Shown here piece after piece: positions 8,379 through 16,907 of a stretch of DNA of 64,000 nt (positions are counted from its first letter, which is position 1; every line of letters starts with the position of its first letter). Source of the DNA: JABDIP01 sp965227455 (lineage in GTDB: Bacteria > Pseudomonadota > Alphaproteobacteria > DSM-16000 > Inquilinaceae); NCBI GenBank assembly GCA_965227455.1, contig OZ245752.1, forward strand, positions 4,588,001 to 4,652,000, written 5' to 3'. The notes beneath the pieces were generated by a model. It made no database searches and was not told where the DNA came from. It saw only the letters and a program-made list of their open reading frames with translations. The translations under genes and the position numbers were made by a program.

Positions 8379-8765
8379 ATGAGCGATGCGATGCAGACCC
8401 ATGGCGCTTTCAGCTGGTGCGAGTTGAGGGCCGCCGACGCCGATGCGGCCAAGGCTTTCTACACCGACGTGCTGGGCTGGGAGACCGAAGCCATGGAGAT
8501 GCCGAACGGCGTCTATACGGTGGTCAAGGCCGGCGGCGCACCGGTCGGCGGCATCATGGCCAATCCGGTGCCCGGCGCGCCGGCCCATTGGATGAGCTAC
8601 ATCACCGTCGACGATGTCGACAAGCGTATCGAGGCGGCCCAGGCCAAGGGCGGCGAGCTGCTGATGCCGGCCATGGACGTGCCCGGCGTCGGCCGCATGG
8701 CGACCATCGCCGATCCCGGCGGTGCCGCCATCTCGATCATCACCTACGAGCGCAAGGACGGCTGA
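8379..8765 (+). CDS. VOC family protein (glyoxalase/bleomycin-resistance fold)
   Basis: 128-aa single VOC domain (FSWCELRAADADAAKAFYTDVLGWE at the N terminus; MATIADPGGAAISIITY at the C terminus). It resembles the halves of CFP-30B-type VOC proteins. The ligand positions of glyoxalase I are not conserved, so no enzymatic activity can be assigned. The start is ATG at 8379 with GAGGGAGAAG upstream. It is preceded by an ECF42-type promoter, and VOC proteins are frequent members of ECF42 neighbourhoods. Confidence 0.85.
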   Translation: MSDAMQTHGAFSWCELRAADADAAKAFYTDVLGWETEAMEMPNGVYTVVKAGGAPVGGIMANPVPGAPAHWMSYITVDDVDKRIEAAQAKGGELLMPAMDVPGVGRMATIADPGGAAISIITYERKDG

Positions 8766-8774
8766 GACAGGCGC

Positions 8775-8935
8775 GACTCCCCCTCACCCAGCTTTGCCTA
8801 AGGCTCGGCCTTTTGCCTCGCCAAGTCTTCGCAGCCCTCTCCCCAAGGAGAGGGATACGCGAGGGACCGGTGGGTTTCCCTCTCCTTGGGGAGAGGGCGG
8901 GGCCCGCGGCGACGCCGTGGGAGGGTGAGGGGGTA
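8775..8935. repeat. Long palindromic intergenic repeat, copy 2
   Basis: It has the same core as copy 1 (CCCTCTCCCCAAGGAGAGGG facing CCCTCTCCTTGGGGAGAGGG) with CCCCCTCACCC and GGGTGAGGGGG at its ends. The left arm carries an insertion of about 40 bp (GCTTTGCCTAAGGCTCGGCC) absent from copy 1. It fills the gap between the VOC and GFA genes. Confidence 0.8.
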
Positions 8936-8979
8936 GCGTGCCTCGAAACGTGCGCAAGCTTTTCGAAGGGAGAATACCG

Positions 8980-9405
8980 ATGACCGTCGCCCTGACCGGC
9001 GGCTGCGCCTGCGGCGCTGTCCGCTATGAGAGCTCGTCCGAACCGATGATCTGCGGCCATTGCCAGTGCCGGGCCTGCCAGCGGGCAAGCGGCACCGGCC
9101 ACGGATCGCACATCATGGTGCCGAAGGAGGCGCTCACCGTGCACGGAGAGGTGCGCTATTGGGACTCGGCCGCAGACAGCGGCAACATTGTCGGCCGAGG
9201 CTTCTGTCCGGCCTGCGGCTCGCCGGTCTTGTCGCGCAACACCGGCTTTCCCGATCACATGTTCCTGCGGGCGGCGAGCCTGGACGATCCGACGAAGTTC
9301 GTGCCCACAATGCTGGTCTTCACCGGCACGGCACAGCCATGGGACCGCATGGACCCGGAGCTGGTGTCCTTCGAGACCCAGCCGGACGCCATCCCGGGGG
9401 CCTGA
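8980..9405 (+). CDS. GFA family zinc-binding protein
   Basis: 141-aa protein of the glutathione-dependent formaldehyde-activating (GFA/CENP-V) fold. Zinc-ligand cysteines are all visible: GGCACGAVRY at the N terminus, the CGHCQCRAC cluster at about 25-33, and CPACGSP at about 72-78. The family includes formaldehyde-glutathione adduct-forming enzymes, but most members have no proven activity. The start is ATG at 8980 behind GAAGGGAG; the in-frame ATG-like extension from 8938 begins inside the palindromic repeat and is unlikely. It follows the ECF42 locus and precedes the DUF2461 gene by 26 bp. Confidence 0.87.
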   Translation: MTVALTGGCACGAVRYESSSEPMICGHCQCRACQRASGTGHGSHIMVPKEALTVHGEVRYWDSAADSGNIVGRGFCPACGSPVLSRNTGFPDHMFLRAASLDDPTKFVPTMLVFTGTAQPWDRMDPELVSFETQPDAIPGA

Positions 9406-9431
9406 AGACACGATTGGCAGGAGGGGCGCCG

Positions 9432-10124
9432 ATGAGCGGCTTTGCAGGGTTTTCCAGGGATTTCTTCGCCTTCTTCACCGATCTGGCGAAGAACAACAAC
9501 CGCGAATGGTTCACCGAGAACAAGGACCGCTATCGGACCACCGTCGTCGAGCCCATGTGCGGTTTCATCGAGGCCATGGCGCCCCGGCTGGCGAAGATCT
9601 CGCCGCATTACGTGGCCGATCCCCGGCCCAATGGCGGCTCGATGTTCCGCATCTACCGCGACGTCCGCTTCTCCAAGGACAAGCGGCCCTACAAGGAGCA
9701 CGGCGCCTGCCAGTTCCGCCACGAGGCCGGCAAGGACGCCCATGCGCCGGGCTTCTACGTGCATATGGCGCCGGACGGCGTGGTCTATGGTGGCGGCACC
9801 TGGAAACCGCCCAAGCCGGAGCTGGAGCGCATCCGCAATGCCATCGCCGGCGATGCCGCCGGCTGGAGCAAGGTGGTCGGCGACAAGGCCCTGGTGGAGT
9901 GCTTCGGGGCAGTCATGGGCGATGGCCTGAAGCGCCCGCCCAGGGGCTTCGACCCGGACCACCCCCATATCGAGGACATCAAGCGCCAGAGCTATTTCGC
10001 CATGCACCATACCGACGCGGCGGAGGCCATGCGCCCCGACTTCGCCGACCGCGTCGAACACGCCTTCCGCTCCGCCACCCCGCTGATGCGGTTCCTGACG
10101 AAGGCGCTGGATACGCCGTTCTAG
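9432..10124 (+). CDS. DUF2461 domain-containing protein
   Basis: 230-aa protein of the DUF2461 (TIGR02453) family. Typical features are FFTDLAKNNNREWFTENKDRY near the N terminus, MFRIYRDVRFSKDKRPYKEH at about 76-95, and GGGTWKPPKPELERIR at about 123-138. No function is established for the family, which occurs widely in bacteria and some eukaryotes. The start is ATG at 9432 with GGAGGGG upstream. It probably forms a unit with the GFA gene. The gene ends 20 bp before a palindromic repeat and is convergent with egtD. Confidence 0.88.
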   Translation: MSGFAGFSRDFFAFFTDLAKNNNREWFTENKDRYRTTVVEPMCGFIEAMAPRLAKISPHYVADPRPNGGSMFRIYRDVRFSKDKRPYKEHGACQFRHEAGKDAHAPGFYVHMAPDGVVYGGGTWKPPKPELERIRNAIAGDAAGWSKVVGDKALVECFGAVMGDGLKRPPRGFDPDHPHIEDIKRQSYFAMHHTDAAEAMRPDFADRVEHAFRSATPLMRFLTKALDTPF

Positions 10125-10142
10125 GCAACTGGACTGGATGAC

Positions 10143-10275
10143 AATTTCCCTCTCCCCTAGTGGGAGAGGGTTAGGGTGAGGGGGCTAACAAACCAACTCC
10201 GCGCGGCAATGCCGCGCGACCCCTCACCCGGATCGCTGCGCGATCCGACCTCTCCCACAAGGGGAGAGGTGAAGG
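10143..10275. repeat. Long palindromic intergenic repeat, copy 3 (variant)
   Basis: This copy contains CCCTCTCCCCTAGTGGGAGAGGG and GGGTGAGGGG on the left, and CCCCTCACCC and CCTCTCCCACAAGGGGAGAGG on the right. The centre holds a GCGCGGC-AAT-GCCGCGC hairpin at 10201-10217. It sits between the convergent DUF2461 and egtD genes, where it could terminate both transcripts. Confidence 0.8.
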
Positions 10276-10297
10276 AAAGCAGATCTTTCGGCGGAGA

Positions 10298-11281
10298 TTA
10301 CGTCGCCACCAGGTAATGCACGCTGAACAGGCGGTCCGGGTCGGTCCAGACCTGCTCGGCCTGCCAGCCGGCGGCCGCCGCCAGGGCGTGGAAGCTCTCC
10401 ACCGTGTATTTGTGGGAATCCTCGGTGTGGATGGTCTCGCCGTGCTGGAACTCGAAACTACGGCCGGCGATGGTGGCGGTCTGGTGCCTGCGGCTGATCA
10501 GGTGCATCTCGATGCAGGCGCGGGCCGTGTTGTAGCAGGCGTCATGGGCAAAGCCGTCCGGGTCGAAATCGCCGTCCAGCTCGCGGTTGATGCGGGCCAG
10601 CAGGTTCAGGTTGAAGTCTGCGGTCACGCCCTGGCCGTCATTGTAGGCGGCGTTCAGGACCGCCTCGTCCTTCTGCAGGTCGACGCCGATCAAGAGGCCG
10701 CCGCCGGTGCCGAGCAGGGTCGCGACCTGCTTGAGAAACGCCGCCGCCTGGGTCGGGGCGAAATTGCCGATGGTCGAGCCCGGGAAGAAGCCGGCCAGCC
10801 GGTGCCGCGTCACGCCCGGCGGCAACACCACCGGCCCGCTGTAATCGGCGCAGACCGGCACCACCGCCAGGCCGTCGTAGTCGTCGGCCAGGGCCCGTGC
10901 GGCGCCCACCAGATGGTCCCGGGAGATGTCGATCGGCACATAGGCGGCCAGATCCTTCAGCGCGTCCAGCAGAATACGGATCTTGACGCTGGAGCCGCTG
11001 CCGAACTCGACCAGGGTGGCGTCCGGACCGATGGCATCGGCGATTTCCTCGGCATGTCGGCTGAGGATGCCGATCTCGGTGCGGGTCGGATAGTACTCGG
11101 CCAAACCGCAGATCGCGTCGAACAGGCGCGACCCTTTGGCGTCGTAGAAGAACTTGGCCGGGATGCGCTTCTGCGGCCCGGCCAGCCCGTCCCACACCGC
11201 GGTGCGGAATTCCTCCACCGCCGGCTCCAGGTCGTGGAAGCCCTGCAGCGGCCCGAGATCGATCGCCGTCGCCCGCATCAT
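10298..11281 (-). CDS. egtD: L-histidine N-alpha-methyltransferase
   Basis: SAM-dependent methyltransferase of 327 aa that converts histidine to hercynine, the first step of ergothioneine synthesis. The SAM loop is FGSGSSVKIRILLDAL at about 88-103. The early KFFYDAKGSRLFDAIC and the late IHTEDSHKYTVESF segments are diagnostic of EgtD and include histidine-binding residues. It overlaps egtB by 4 bp (ATGA), so the two are translationally coupled; the ATG at 11281 is immediately followed by a second ATG. The convergent repeat at 10143 closes the transcript. Confidence 0.95.
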   Translation of the reverse strand: MMRATAIDLGPLQGFHDLEPAVEEFRTAVWDGLAGPQKRIPAKFFYDAKGSRLFDAICGLAEYYPTRTEIGILSRHAEEIADAIGPDATLVEFGSGSSVKIRILLDALKDLAAYVPIDISRDHLVGAARALADDYDGLAVVPVCADYSGPVVLPPGVTRHRLAGFFPGSTIGNFAPTQAAAFLKQVATLLGTGGGLLIGVDLQKDEAVLNAAYNDGQGVTADFNLNLLARINRELDGDFDPDGFAHDACYNTARACIEMHLISRRHQTATIAGRSFEFQHGETIHTEDSHKYTVESFHALAAAAGWQAEQVWTDPDRLFSVHYLVAT

Positions 11282-12573
11282 GCATCCTCCGCCAAGCGCA
11301 GGCCCATGAACTGCCAGCGCTGGTGTGGGTAGAAGAAGTTCCGGTAGGTGGCCCGGGTATGGCCGGCCGGCGTGGCGCAGGAGCCGCCGCGCAGGACCAT
11401 CTGGTTGCACATGAACTTGCCGTTGTATTCGCCGATGGCGCCCTCCGGCGGCTGGAAGGCCGGATAGGGGCCGTAGGGTGTCTGGGTCCATTGCCAGACC
11501 TCGCCATACATCTGGCGCAGGCCGGCGCCGCCGGTATCCGGCAGCGGCCGCAGCAGCCCGCCGGTGGCGAAATTGCCGGTCACGGGCAGGTCCTCGGCGG
11601 CGACCTCCCATTCCGCCTCGGTCGGCAGCCGGCGGGCGGACCAGCGGGCAAAGGCCTCGGCCTCGTAGAAGCTGACATGGCAGACCGGCGTGTCGGGCTC
11701 CACCGGCCGCATGCCGGCCAGGGTCATGCTGTGCCAGCCATCCTCCTGCCGCTCCCAATAGCCCGGGGCCTGCCAGCCCTCGCGCTGAACCGTCGCCCAA
11801 CCGTCGGACAGCCAGAGCTGCGGCACCGCATAGCCGCCATCCTCCATGAATTCCATCCACTCGGCATTGGTGACCAGCCGGCTTGCCAACCGGAACGGCC
11901 GCAGCAGGACCTCGTGGCGCGGCCCCTCGCTGTCGAAGGCGAAGCCGTCACCGGCATGGCCGATCTCGCGGATGCCGCCCTCGAAGGACAGCCAGTCCAG
12001 GGGCTCCGAGGTACCGGCCGCGGCCGGACGATAGGGCCCGTAGGCCGGGCGGATCGGGTTGCAGGAGAAGGCATGCAGGATGTCGGTCAGCAACAGCTCC
12101 TGATGCTGCTGCTCGTGGTTGATGCCGAGCTCGACCAGGGACGCGATCGCAGGCCAGGCCTCCCCTTCGACCCGGCCCATCAACTCGGCCATCGCCGCCG
12201 TGACATGGCCGCGATAGGCCATCACCTCGTTGACCGACGGCCGCGTCACCATGCCGCGCCGCGGCCGGGCGTGGCGGGGGCCGGCGGTCTCGTAGTAGGA
12301 GTTGAAGAGGAACGCGAAATCCGCGCTGAACGGGCTGTACCCGCTGGCGAACTCGGCCAGGATGAAGGTCTCGAAGAACCAGGTGGTATGAGCCAGATGC
12401 CATTTGCTCGGGCTGGCATCCTCCATCGACTGAACAACCTGGTCCTCGGGCGCCAGATTGGCCGTCAGCGCCTCGGTGTCGGCGCGTACCGATTCGAATC
12501 GCCGGATCAGAGCCTCGCGGTCGCCGGTGTCTGTCCGTCGGACCGGCTCCGACGCGGCGGATATCTGGGCCAT
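11278..12573 (-). CDS. egtB: Hercynylcysteine-sulfoxide synthase EgtB
   Basis: Non-haem iron enzyme of 431 aa that couples hercynine to a thiol (gamma-Glu-Cys or Cys) with O2. The N-terminal DinB-like domain carries the iron-ligand segments WHLAHTTWFFE (58-68) and HEQQH (153-157). The C-terminal half is an FGE/sulfatase-modifying-factor fold (RLPTEAEWEVAAE; FMCNQMVLRGGS; ATYRNFFYPHQRWQFMGLRL). The start is ATG at 12573 with GGAG upstream; a 36-residue upstream extension lacks family similarity. egtC and egtE are not in the window, so a different route to the final C-S cleavage is implied or those genes are elsewhere. Confidence 0.95.
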   Translation of the reverse strand: MAQISAASEPVRRTDTGDREALIRRFESVRADTEALTANLAPEDQVVQSMEDASPSKWHLAHTTWFFETFILAEFASGYSPFSADFAFLFNSYYETAGPRHARPRRGMVTRPSVNEVMAYRGHVTAAMAELMGRVEGEAWPAIASLVELGINHEQQHQELLLTDILHAFSCNPIRPAYGPYRPAAAGTSEPLDWLSFEGGIREIGHAGDGFAFDSEGPRHEVLLRPFRLASRLVTNAEWMEFMEDGGYAVPQLWLSDGWATVQREGWQAPGYWERQEDGWHSMTLAGMRPVEPDTPVCHVSFYEAEAFARWSARRLPTEAEWEVAAEDLPVTGNFATGGLLRPLPDTGGAGLRQMYGEVWQWTQTPYGPYPAFQPPEGAIGEYNGKFMCNQMVLRGGSCATPAGHTRATYRNFFYPHQRWQFMGLRLAEDA

Positions 12574-12902
12574 GGGGAGAACTCCGTTGCGTGGCCGGAC
12601 CTGCTTTAAAGCAGCGGTGCAGCCATCGGCTGTGAGCGGCGGGCGAATGCTATTCAAAAGGCTTCTGATGTACAACCGCACATATGTTGTGCAATGTAAG
12701 CGACTCTGCCAGCGATGTTGATATTACGCCAATGATGTTGCGATTTCGCGACAGTCGACGCGGGATGCCTGGAGACGCGGTTGCGGTCGTTTGCCGTGAT
12801 CTCATGCCGCGATGGGCCGGGGGTTCTGGAGTATGATGGCGGGGAAGCTGGCCGCCGGATGTGGTTTTCCTGTGGCCGATCCGAAGACCCGGGAGGCCGC
12901 CC
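12574..12902. promoter_or_regulatory. Intergenic region between egtB and D-lyxose isomerase
   Basis: 329 bp between divergent genes. It is more AT-rich than its surroundings at 12650-12760, where ATGTTG occurs three times (12684, 12715 and 12735). ACAAC at 12672-12676 and GTTGT form a loose inverted repeat around CATATG. No small gene is apparent. It must hold the promoters of both genes. Confidence 0.3.
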
Positions 12903-13577
12903 ATGAAACGCTCGGAGATCAATGCCATCATGCGCGACACCGAGGACTTCCTGGCGGCGCAGAACTTCCACCTGCCGCCCTTCGGACGCTGGACCGAGGC
13001 CGATTGGACCGCGAAAGGCGACGAAATCGCCGAGATCCTGTATCACGGGCTCGGCTGGGACATCACCGATTTCGGTCGCGGCGATTTCCGAAGCTGCGGC
13101 CTCGTCCTCTTCACCATCCGCAACGGCGCGCCGGAGAACATCAAGACCGGCACCGGCAAGACCTATTGCGAGAAGATCGCTGTCATCGAGCGGGACCAGG
13201 AATGCCCGGCCCATCACCACTGGGTGAAGGTCGAGGACATCATCAATCGCGGCGGCGGAACCCTGGCCATCCAACTGCACAATGCCAACGAGGACGGGTC
13301 CTTCGCCGAGAGCGACGTCACCGTCAGCATGGACGGCGTGCGCCGGACCTTTGCCGCCGGCGAGACGGTGCTGCTGGGCACCGGCGAGAGCATCACCCTG
13401 ATGCCGTACTGCTATCACCGTCTCTGGGGCCATGACGGGCGGGTGCTTTTCGGCGAGGTCTCGGTGGTCAATGACGACGCCGCCGACAACCGCTTCCACG
13501 AGCCGGTCGGACGGTTCCCGGAGATCGAGGAGGACGCGCCGGCCTATCGCCGGCTGGTCAGCGACTATCGGAGCTGA
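12903..13577 (+). CDS. D-lyxose ketol-isomerase
   Basis: 224-aa cupin-fold sugar isomerase of the D-lyxose isomerase family (formerly DUF886), which interconverts D-lyxose with D-xylulose and often D-mannose with D-fructose. The metal-binding segment CPAHHHWVKVED (101-112) provides two His and an acidic ligand, and YCYHRLWG near residue 170 provides the last His. The start is ATG at 12903 with GGGAGG upstream; a 14-residue upstream extension is possible. It is convergent with the ABC permease gene and ends 19 bp from it, so it probably belongs to the same sugar-use locus though transcribed separately. Confidence 0.9.
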   Translation: MKRSEINAIMRDTEDFLAAQNFHLPPFGRWTEADWTAKGDEIAEILYHGLGWDITDFGRGDFRSCGLVLFTIRNGAPENIKTGTGKTYCEKIAVIERDQECPAHHHWVKVEDIINRGGGTLAIQLHNANEDGSFAESDVTVSMDGVRRTFAAGETVLLGTGESITLMPYCYHRLWGHDGRVLFGEVSVVNDDAADNRFHEPVGRFPEIEEDAPAYRRLVSDYRS

Positions 13578-13596
13578 TCCAGGGCGGGCCCGGCTG

Positions 13597-14457
13597 CTAT
13601 TTCAGCGCGCCCGAGGTCATCCCGGCGATGAATTGGCGCGACAGCACGATGTAGACGATGATGATCGGCAGGGCCGATAGCGTCAGCCCTGCGAAAAGCG
13701 CCCCCCAATCGGTATTGAACTCGCCCATGAAGGTGGTGAGCCCCTGTGGCAGCGTCTTGCGGGCGTCGGTCTGAAGGAAGACGAGCGGGAAGAAGAAGTC
13801 GTTCCAGATCGGGACGGCGTTGTGGATCGCGGCAATGATGATGGCCGGCCGTGTGAGAGGCAGCATGATGAGGAGCATGATCCTGAGCTCGCTGGCGCCG
13901 TCGATCCGTGCCGCATCCTCCAGCTCGCTGGGCAGCGTCCGGATGAATCCCGTGAGGATGAAGATCGTCGAGGGCAGGCCCATGGCGGTGTACAGCAGCA
14001 CCAGGCTCAGCCGCGTGTCGAGGATGCCGAAGGTCCGGAACTGGATGAACAGCGGGATGATCGCCAGCTTCAGCGGCACCATCAGCCCGCTCAGGAAGAA
14101 CAGGAACAGGAAGGTGCTGCCGCGGAACTGGTAACGGGCCAGCCCATAGGCGGCCATGCCGCCCAGCGCCAGTATCGACAGGATCGCCCCGAGGGTGACG
14201 ATGACCGAGTTCGACAGATAGAGCAGGAAATTGGTCTGCGTGATGATCTTGACGAAGTTCGCCAGGTTGCTGAAATCGGGCACCGCGAAGGGCTGGTCAT
14301 AGATTTCCCCCGTCGACTTGAAGGCGGAAAAGACCATCACGACGATCGGGTAGAGCATGAGGATCGTGGTGCCGACCAGGACGATCTGCAGCAGAACCGG
14401 CTGCAGCTTGAAGGCCGGCAGGCCGGCGCCCCGCGTCGCCGCCGCTTCCCTGCTCAC
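13597..14457 (-). CDS. ABC sugar transporter permease (MalG/UgpE-like)
   Basis: 286-aa inner-membrane permease with six predicted TM segments. The conserved EAA loop ELEDAARIDGASELRIMLLI lies near residue 190, which docks on the ATPase. The start is GTG at 14457, overlapping the stop of the upstream permease (GTGA) with GAGGTGG as ribosome-binding site; translation is therefore coupled. It belongs to the carbohydrate uptake transporter 1 family together with the next two genes. No MsmK-type ATPase is encoded in the operon, so a shared ATPase from elsewhere must energise it. Confidence 0.9.
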   Translation of the reverse strand: MSREAAATRGAGLPAFKLQPVLLQIVLVGTTILMLYPIVVMVFSAFKSTGEIYDQPFAVPDFSNLANFVKIITQTNFLLYLSNSVIVTLGAILSILALGGMAAYGLARYQFRGSTFLFLFFLSGLMVPLKLAIIPLFIQFRTFGILDTRLSLVLLYTAMGLPSTIFILTGFIRTLPSELEDAARIDGASELRIMLLIMLPLTRPAIIIAAIHNAVPIWNDFFFPLVFLQTDARKTLPQGLTTFMGEFNTDWGALFAGLTLSALPIIIVYIVLSRQFIAGMTSGALK

Positions 14458-15395
14458 AATGCCACCTCGCGCCGCCGCAGATAGACGGTCCAGATCGCCG
14501 CGACGACGACAATGACCAGGAAGATCAGCACCGCCAGCGCGCTGCCTCTGGCAAAATCCTGAATCCCGGCGGCCTGGTTGCCGAAGGCGGTGCGGTAGAA
14601 GTAAAGCCCCAGCACATCGGTCGCCCCGAAAGGCGAACCGTCCAGACCGGTCATGATGAAGGGCAGTTCGAACCAGTTGAACGATCCGATGAAGGTGAGC
14701 ACGAAGATGATCGTCGTCGCCGGCGCCACCAACGGCCAGATGATGTGGCGGATCATCCCCCATGTGCGGGCCCCTTCGATCCGCGCGGCATCGATATAGT
14801 CCTGCGGGATCCGCTGCATGGCGGCGAGGTAGATAAGCGTCGGGAACCCGACGAAATGCCAGGCATTGGCGAATATGAGCGCGCCCAGCGCCGTGCGGGA
14901 ATCGCCAAGCCATGGCAACGCCAGAGCCTCTAGGCCGACACTGACGAGGATCTGGTTCACCAGGCCAAAGAGGGGATGCAGGAACAGCTTCCAGAGAAAG
15001 CCGACGATGACCGTGGACAAAACGACCGGCAGGAATACCGAGATACGGTAGAATTTGAACCCGAACGGCTCCCTGTAGATCGCGTAGGCAAGGAAGAAGC
15101 CGGACGCGTTCTGGATCACCATGATGGTGGCGAACACCACCACGTTGTTGGTGAACGCATTGCGTGTCCATCGCCCGAACGGCTCCTGGAACAGCACCTG
15201 CCGGAAGTTTTCAAGCCCCACGAATTGGCCGCGCGCGGTGCCATGCCATTCATAGACACTGAAGGCCAGCGCCGAAACGATGGGCACCACGACAAAGGTG
15301 ACCATCACGATCAGCGCCGGCAGGATCAGGAAGGCGATCCAGGCGGCCCGGCGCAGGCGGTGCTTGCTTGGAAGCGCGAGGCGGGAGCGGCTCAT
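14454..15395 (-). CDS. ABC sugar transporter permease (MalF/UgpA-like)
   Basis: 313-aa permease partner with six TM segments and the EAA loop YIDAARIEGARTWGMIRHII near residue 205. TM1 (AWIAFLILPALIVMVTFVVV) begins about residue 20. ATG at 15395 is chosen because it gives the usual short cytoplasmic N terminus. A GTG at 15446 would add 17 residues but has no ribosome-binding site either, so the start is uncertain. It lies 75 bp downstream of the binding-protein gene and overlaps the second permease. Confidence 0.88.
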   Translation of the reverse strand: MSRSRLALPSKHRLRRAAWIAFLILPALIVMVTFVVVPIVSALAFSVYEWHGTARGQFVGLENFRQVLFQEPFGRWTRNAFTNNVVVFATIMVIQNASGFFLAYAIYREPFGFKFYRISVFLPVVLSTVIVGFLWKLFLHPLFGLVNQILVSVGLEALALPWLGDSRTALGALIFANAWHFVGFPTLIYLAAMQRIPQDYIDAARIEGARTWGMIRHIIWPLVAPATTIIFVLTFIGSFNWFELPFIMTGLDGSPFGATDVLGLYFYRTAFGNQAAGIQDFARGSALAVLIFLVIVVVAAIWTVYLRRREVAL

Positions 15396-15470
15396 TGTCC
15401 AGGTCGTCGGGCGACCGAAGAGCGGGCCGCCGCCGGAAACGCCCACTTATCCGGCGGCGGCATCTGAGGC

Positions 15471-16715
15471 CTATTGTTGGAAGGGCTGGTGGTAGGTGGC
15501 GATTCCCTCCGTCACCGCCTTGCCGACCTCGGCCGGCGTGGCCTGACCGGCCATCATCCGCTGCACATTCTCCTGCAGCAGGGTCGAACCGCTCGGCTGC
15601 TCGTAGCGGAAATGCACAAGCATGATGTAGGAGACCGAATTCCGGTTATAGGCGGCCACCTTGCTCAGCAGCGGATCGTCGATGCTGACGCCGGGGATCG
15701 GGGAGATGTTGCCGAGCTTCTCCACCAACGTGTTGCCGAAATCCGCGGTGGCGGTGAAGCGGAGGAATTCCATGGCTTCCTCCTGGTGCTCGCTCGCCGC
15801 GTTCACCGCATAGCCGCCGTCAAAGAAGGTGGAGACTAGGCGCGCCTCCCCCTCTGTCGTTGCCGGGCTGGCGAAGAGGTCGAAGTTCAGATCCGGCTGC
15901 TGCCGGCGGAAATTCGCGATCTCCCACGAGCCGCCGGCGAACATCGCGGCTCGTCCCCCGAGGAACAATTGCTGTGCGCTGGCATAGTCGATTCCGGTGA
16001 AGCCGCGTGGCAGGAAACCGGTAATCTCCAGCAGCTTGTCCAGCGCGCCGACGAAGCGCGGATCCTCAAAGGTGGCGTCGCCGGCCACGATATCGGCTTC
16101 GAATTGCTGGCCATAGAAGGCCGGGACCAGGGTGCCGACCAGGATCTCGTTCTGCCATGCGGTCGCGGTGCCGTTGGCGAACGGCGTGACGCCGGCATCG
16201 AGCAGGGCCTGCGACGTCGTCAGCAGCTCGTCCCAGGTCTCCGGAGGCGTGAGGCCGTGTTCGGCGAAGATGTCTGCGTTGTAGTAGATCACCAGAGTCT
16301 GCGAGGCGAATGGCACGGCATAGAGCTGTCCGTCATCGCGCATTGTCTCGGCGCTGATCGCTAGGTCGGAGAATCCGGCCAGATCCACGTCGCCCTCGCC
16401 CAGCGCTCGCAGGTAGCCGGGCTTCGCCAGGCTCTCCAGGCTGCCATAGGCGCGCACGTGGATGATGTCGGGCCCGGTGCCGCCGGCGAGCGCCGTCGAA
16501 AGCACCGTCAGATAGTTCTGCGACTCGAAGGCCTCGTACGTGATGTTGATATCGGGATGCGTGACGTTGAAGTCGGCGATGAGTTCCTCGTAGACCGCCT
16601 TGTCCTCCTGGCGCCAACTCCAGAACGACAGATCGGCCGCCATGACCGATGGACTCAAGAAGAGTGCGGCCACGGCCAGCGCGGCGGCCCGATGCAACGT
16701 TCCCAGCTTCGTCAT
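15471..16715 (-). CDS. ABC sugar transporter substrate-binding protein
   Basis: Periplasmic solute-binding protein of 414 aa, family 1 (MalE/UgpB-like). A Sec signal peptide is clear (hydrophobic core AALAVAALFLS, cleavage after SVMA at about 26). The mature start ADLSFWSWRQEDKAVYEELI is typical of sugar-binding proteins. The start is ATG at 16715 behind GGGAGGA. It is the first gene of the importer operon and is divergent from the SDR-GntR operon across an operator-rich gap. The combination with NanE, an amino-sugar kinase and a sugar-acid dehydratase points to an amino sugar, lyxose-like sugar or sugar acid, but the ligand cannot be told from the sequence. Confidence 0.92.
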   Translation of the reverse strand: MTKLGTLHRAAALAVAALFLSPSVMAADLSFWSWRQEDKAVYEELIADFNVTHPDINITYEAFESQNYLTVLSTALAGGTGPDIIHVRAYGSLESLAKPGYLRALGEGDVDLAGFSDLAISAETMRDDGQLYAVPFASQTLVIYYNADIFAEHGLTPPETWDELLTTSQALLDAGVTPFANGTATAWQNEILVGTLVPAFYGQQFEADIVAGDATFEDPRFVGALDKLLEITGFLPRGFTGIDYASAQQLFLGGRAAMFAGGSWEIANFRRQQPDLNFDLFASPATTEGEARLVSTFFDGGYAVNAASEHQEEAMEFLRFTATADFGNTLVEKLGNISPIPGVSIDDPLLSKVAAYNRNSVSYIMLVHFRYEQPSGSTLLQENVQRMMAGQATPAEVGKAVTEGIATYHQPFQQ

Positions 16716-16735
16716 TTGATCCTCCCTCTTTGATT

Positions 16736-16832
16736 TTTGATCAAATATTGCCGACAAGGACGGAAAAGTCCACGGTTTGTGGGGCTGTCAAGTCCGTTTG
16801 ACTTGGTGATTTCGCCACGAATATGATCAAAT
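16736..16832. promoter_or_regulatory. Operator cluster between the importer and SDR-GntR operons
   Basis: The divergent gap (16716-16907) contains TTTGATCAAA at 16736-16745, a related ATGATCAAAT at 16823-16832, and between them a perfect inverted repeat CAAGTC (16789-16794) and GACTTG (16800-16805) with a 5-bp spacer. These are good candidate binding sites for the FCD-type GntR regulator encoded just downstream. Confidence 0.55.
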
Positions 16833-16907
16833 CTCAAGCGGACCAGACCGCGCGTGGAATGTCCCGCGCGGCGTCCGGCGCCATTAGGAGAGAGCCTGGG
16901 CACGAGC

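Noticed and set aside
7034..8452. 472-codon minus-strand frame opposite the ECF42 sigma factor
   Set aside because: Mirror frame with biased composition and no recognisable motifs; the sigma-factor domains are unambiguous.
11278..12573. EgtB as a formylglycine-generating enzyme for the sulfatase at 121-1695
   Set aside because: The C-terminal fold is FGE-like, but the N-terminal DinB domain with HEQQH and the adjacent egtD make it an ergothioneine enzyme.
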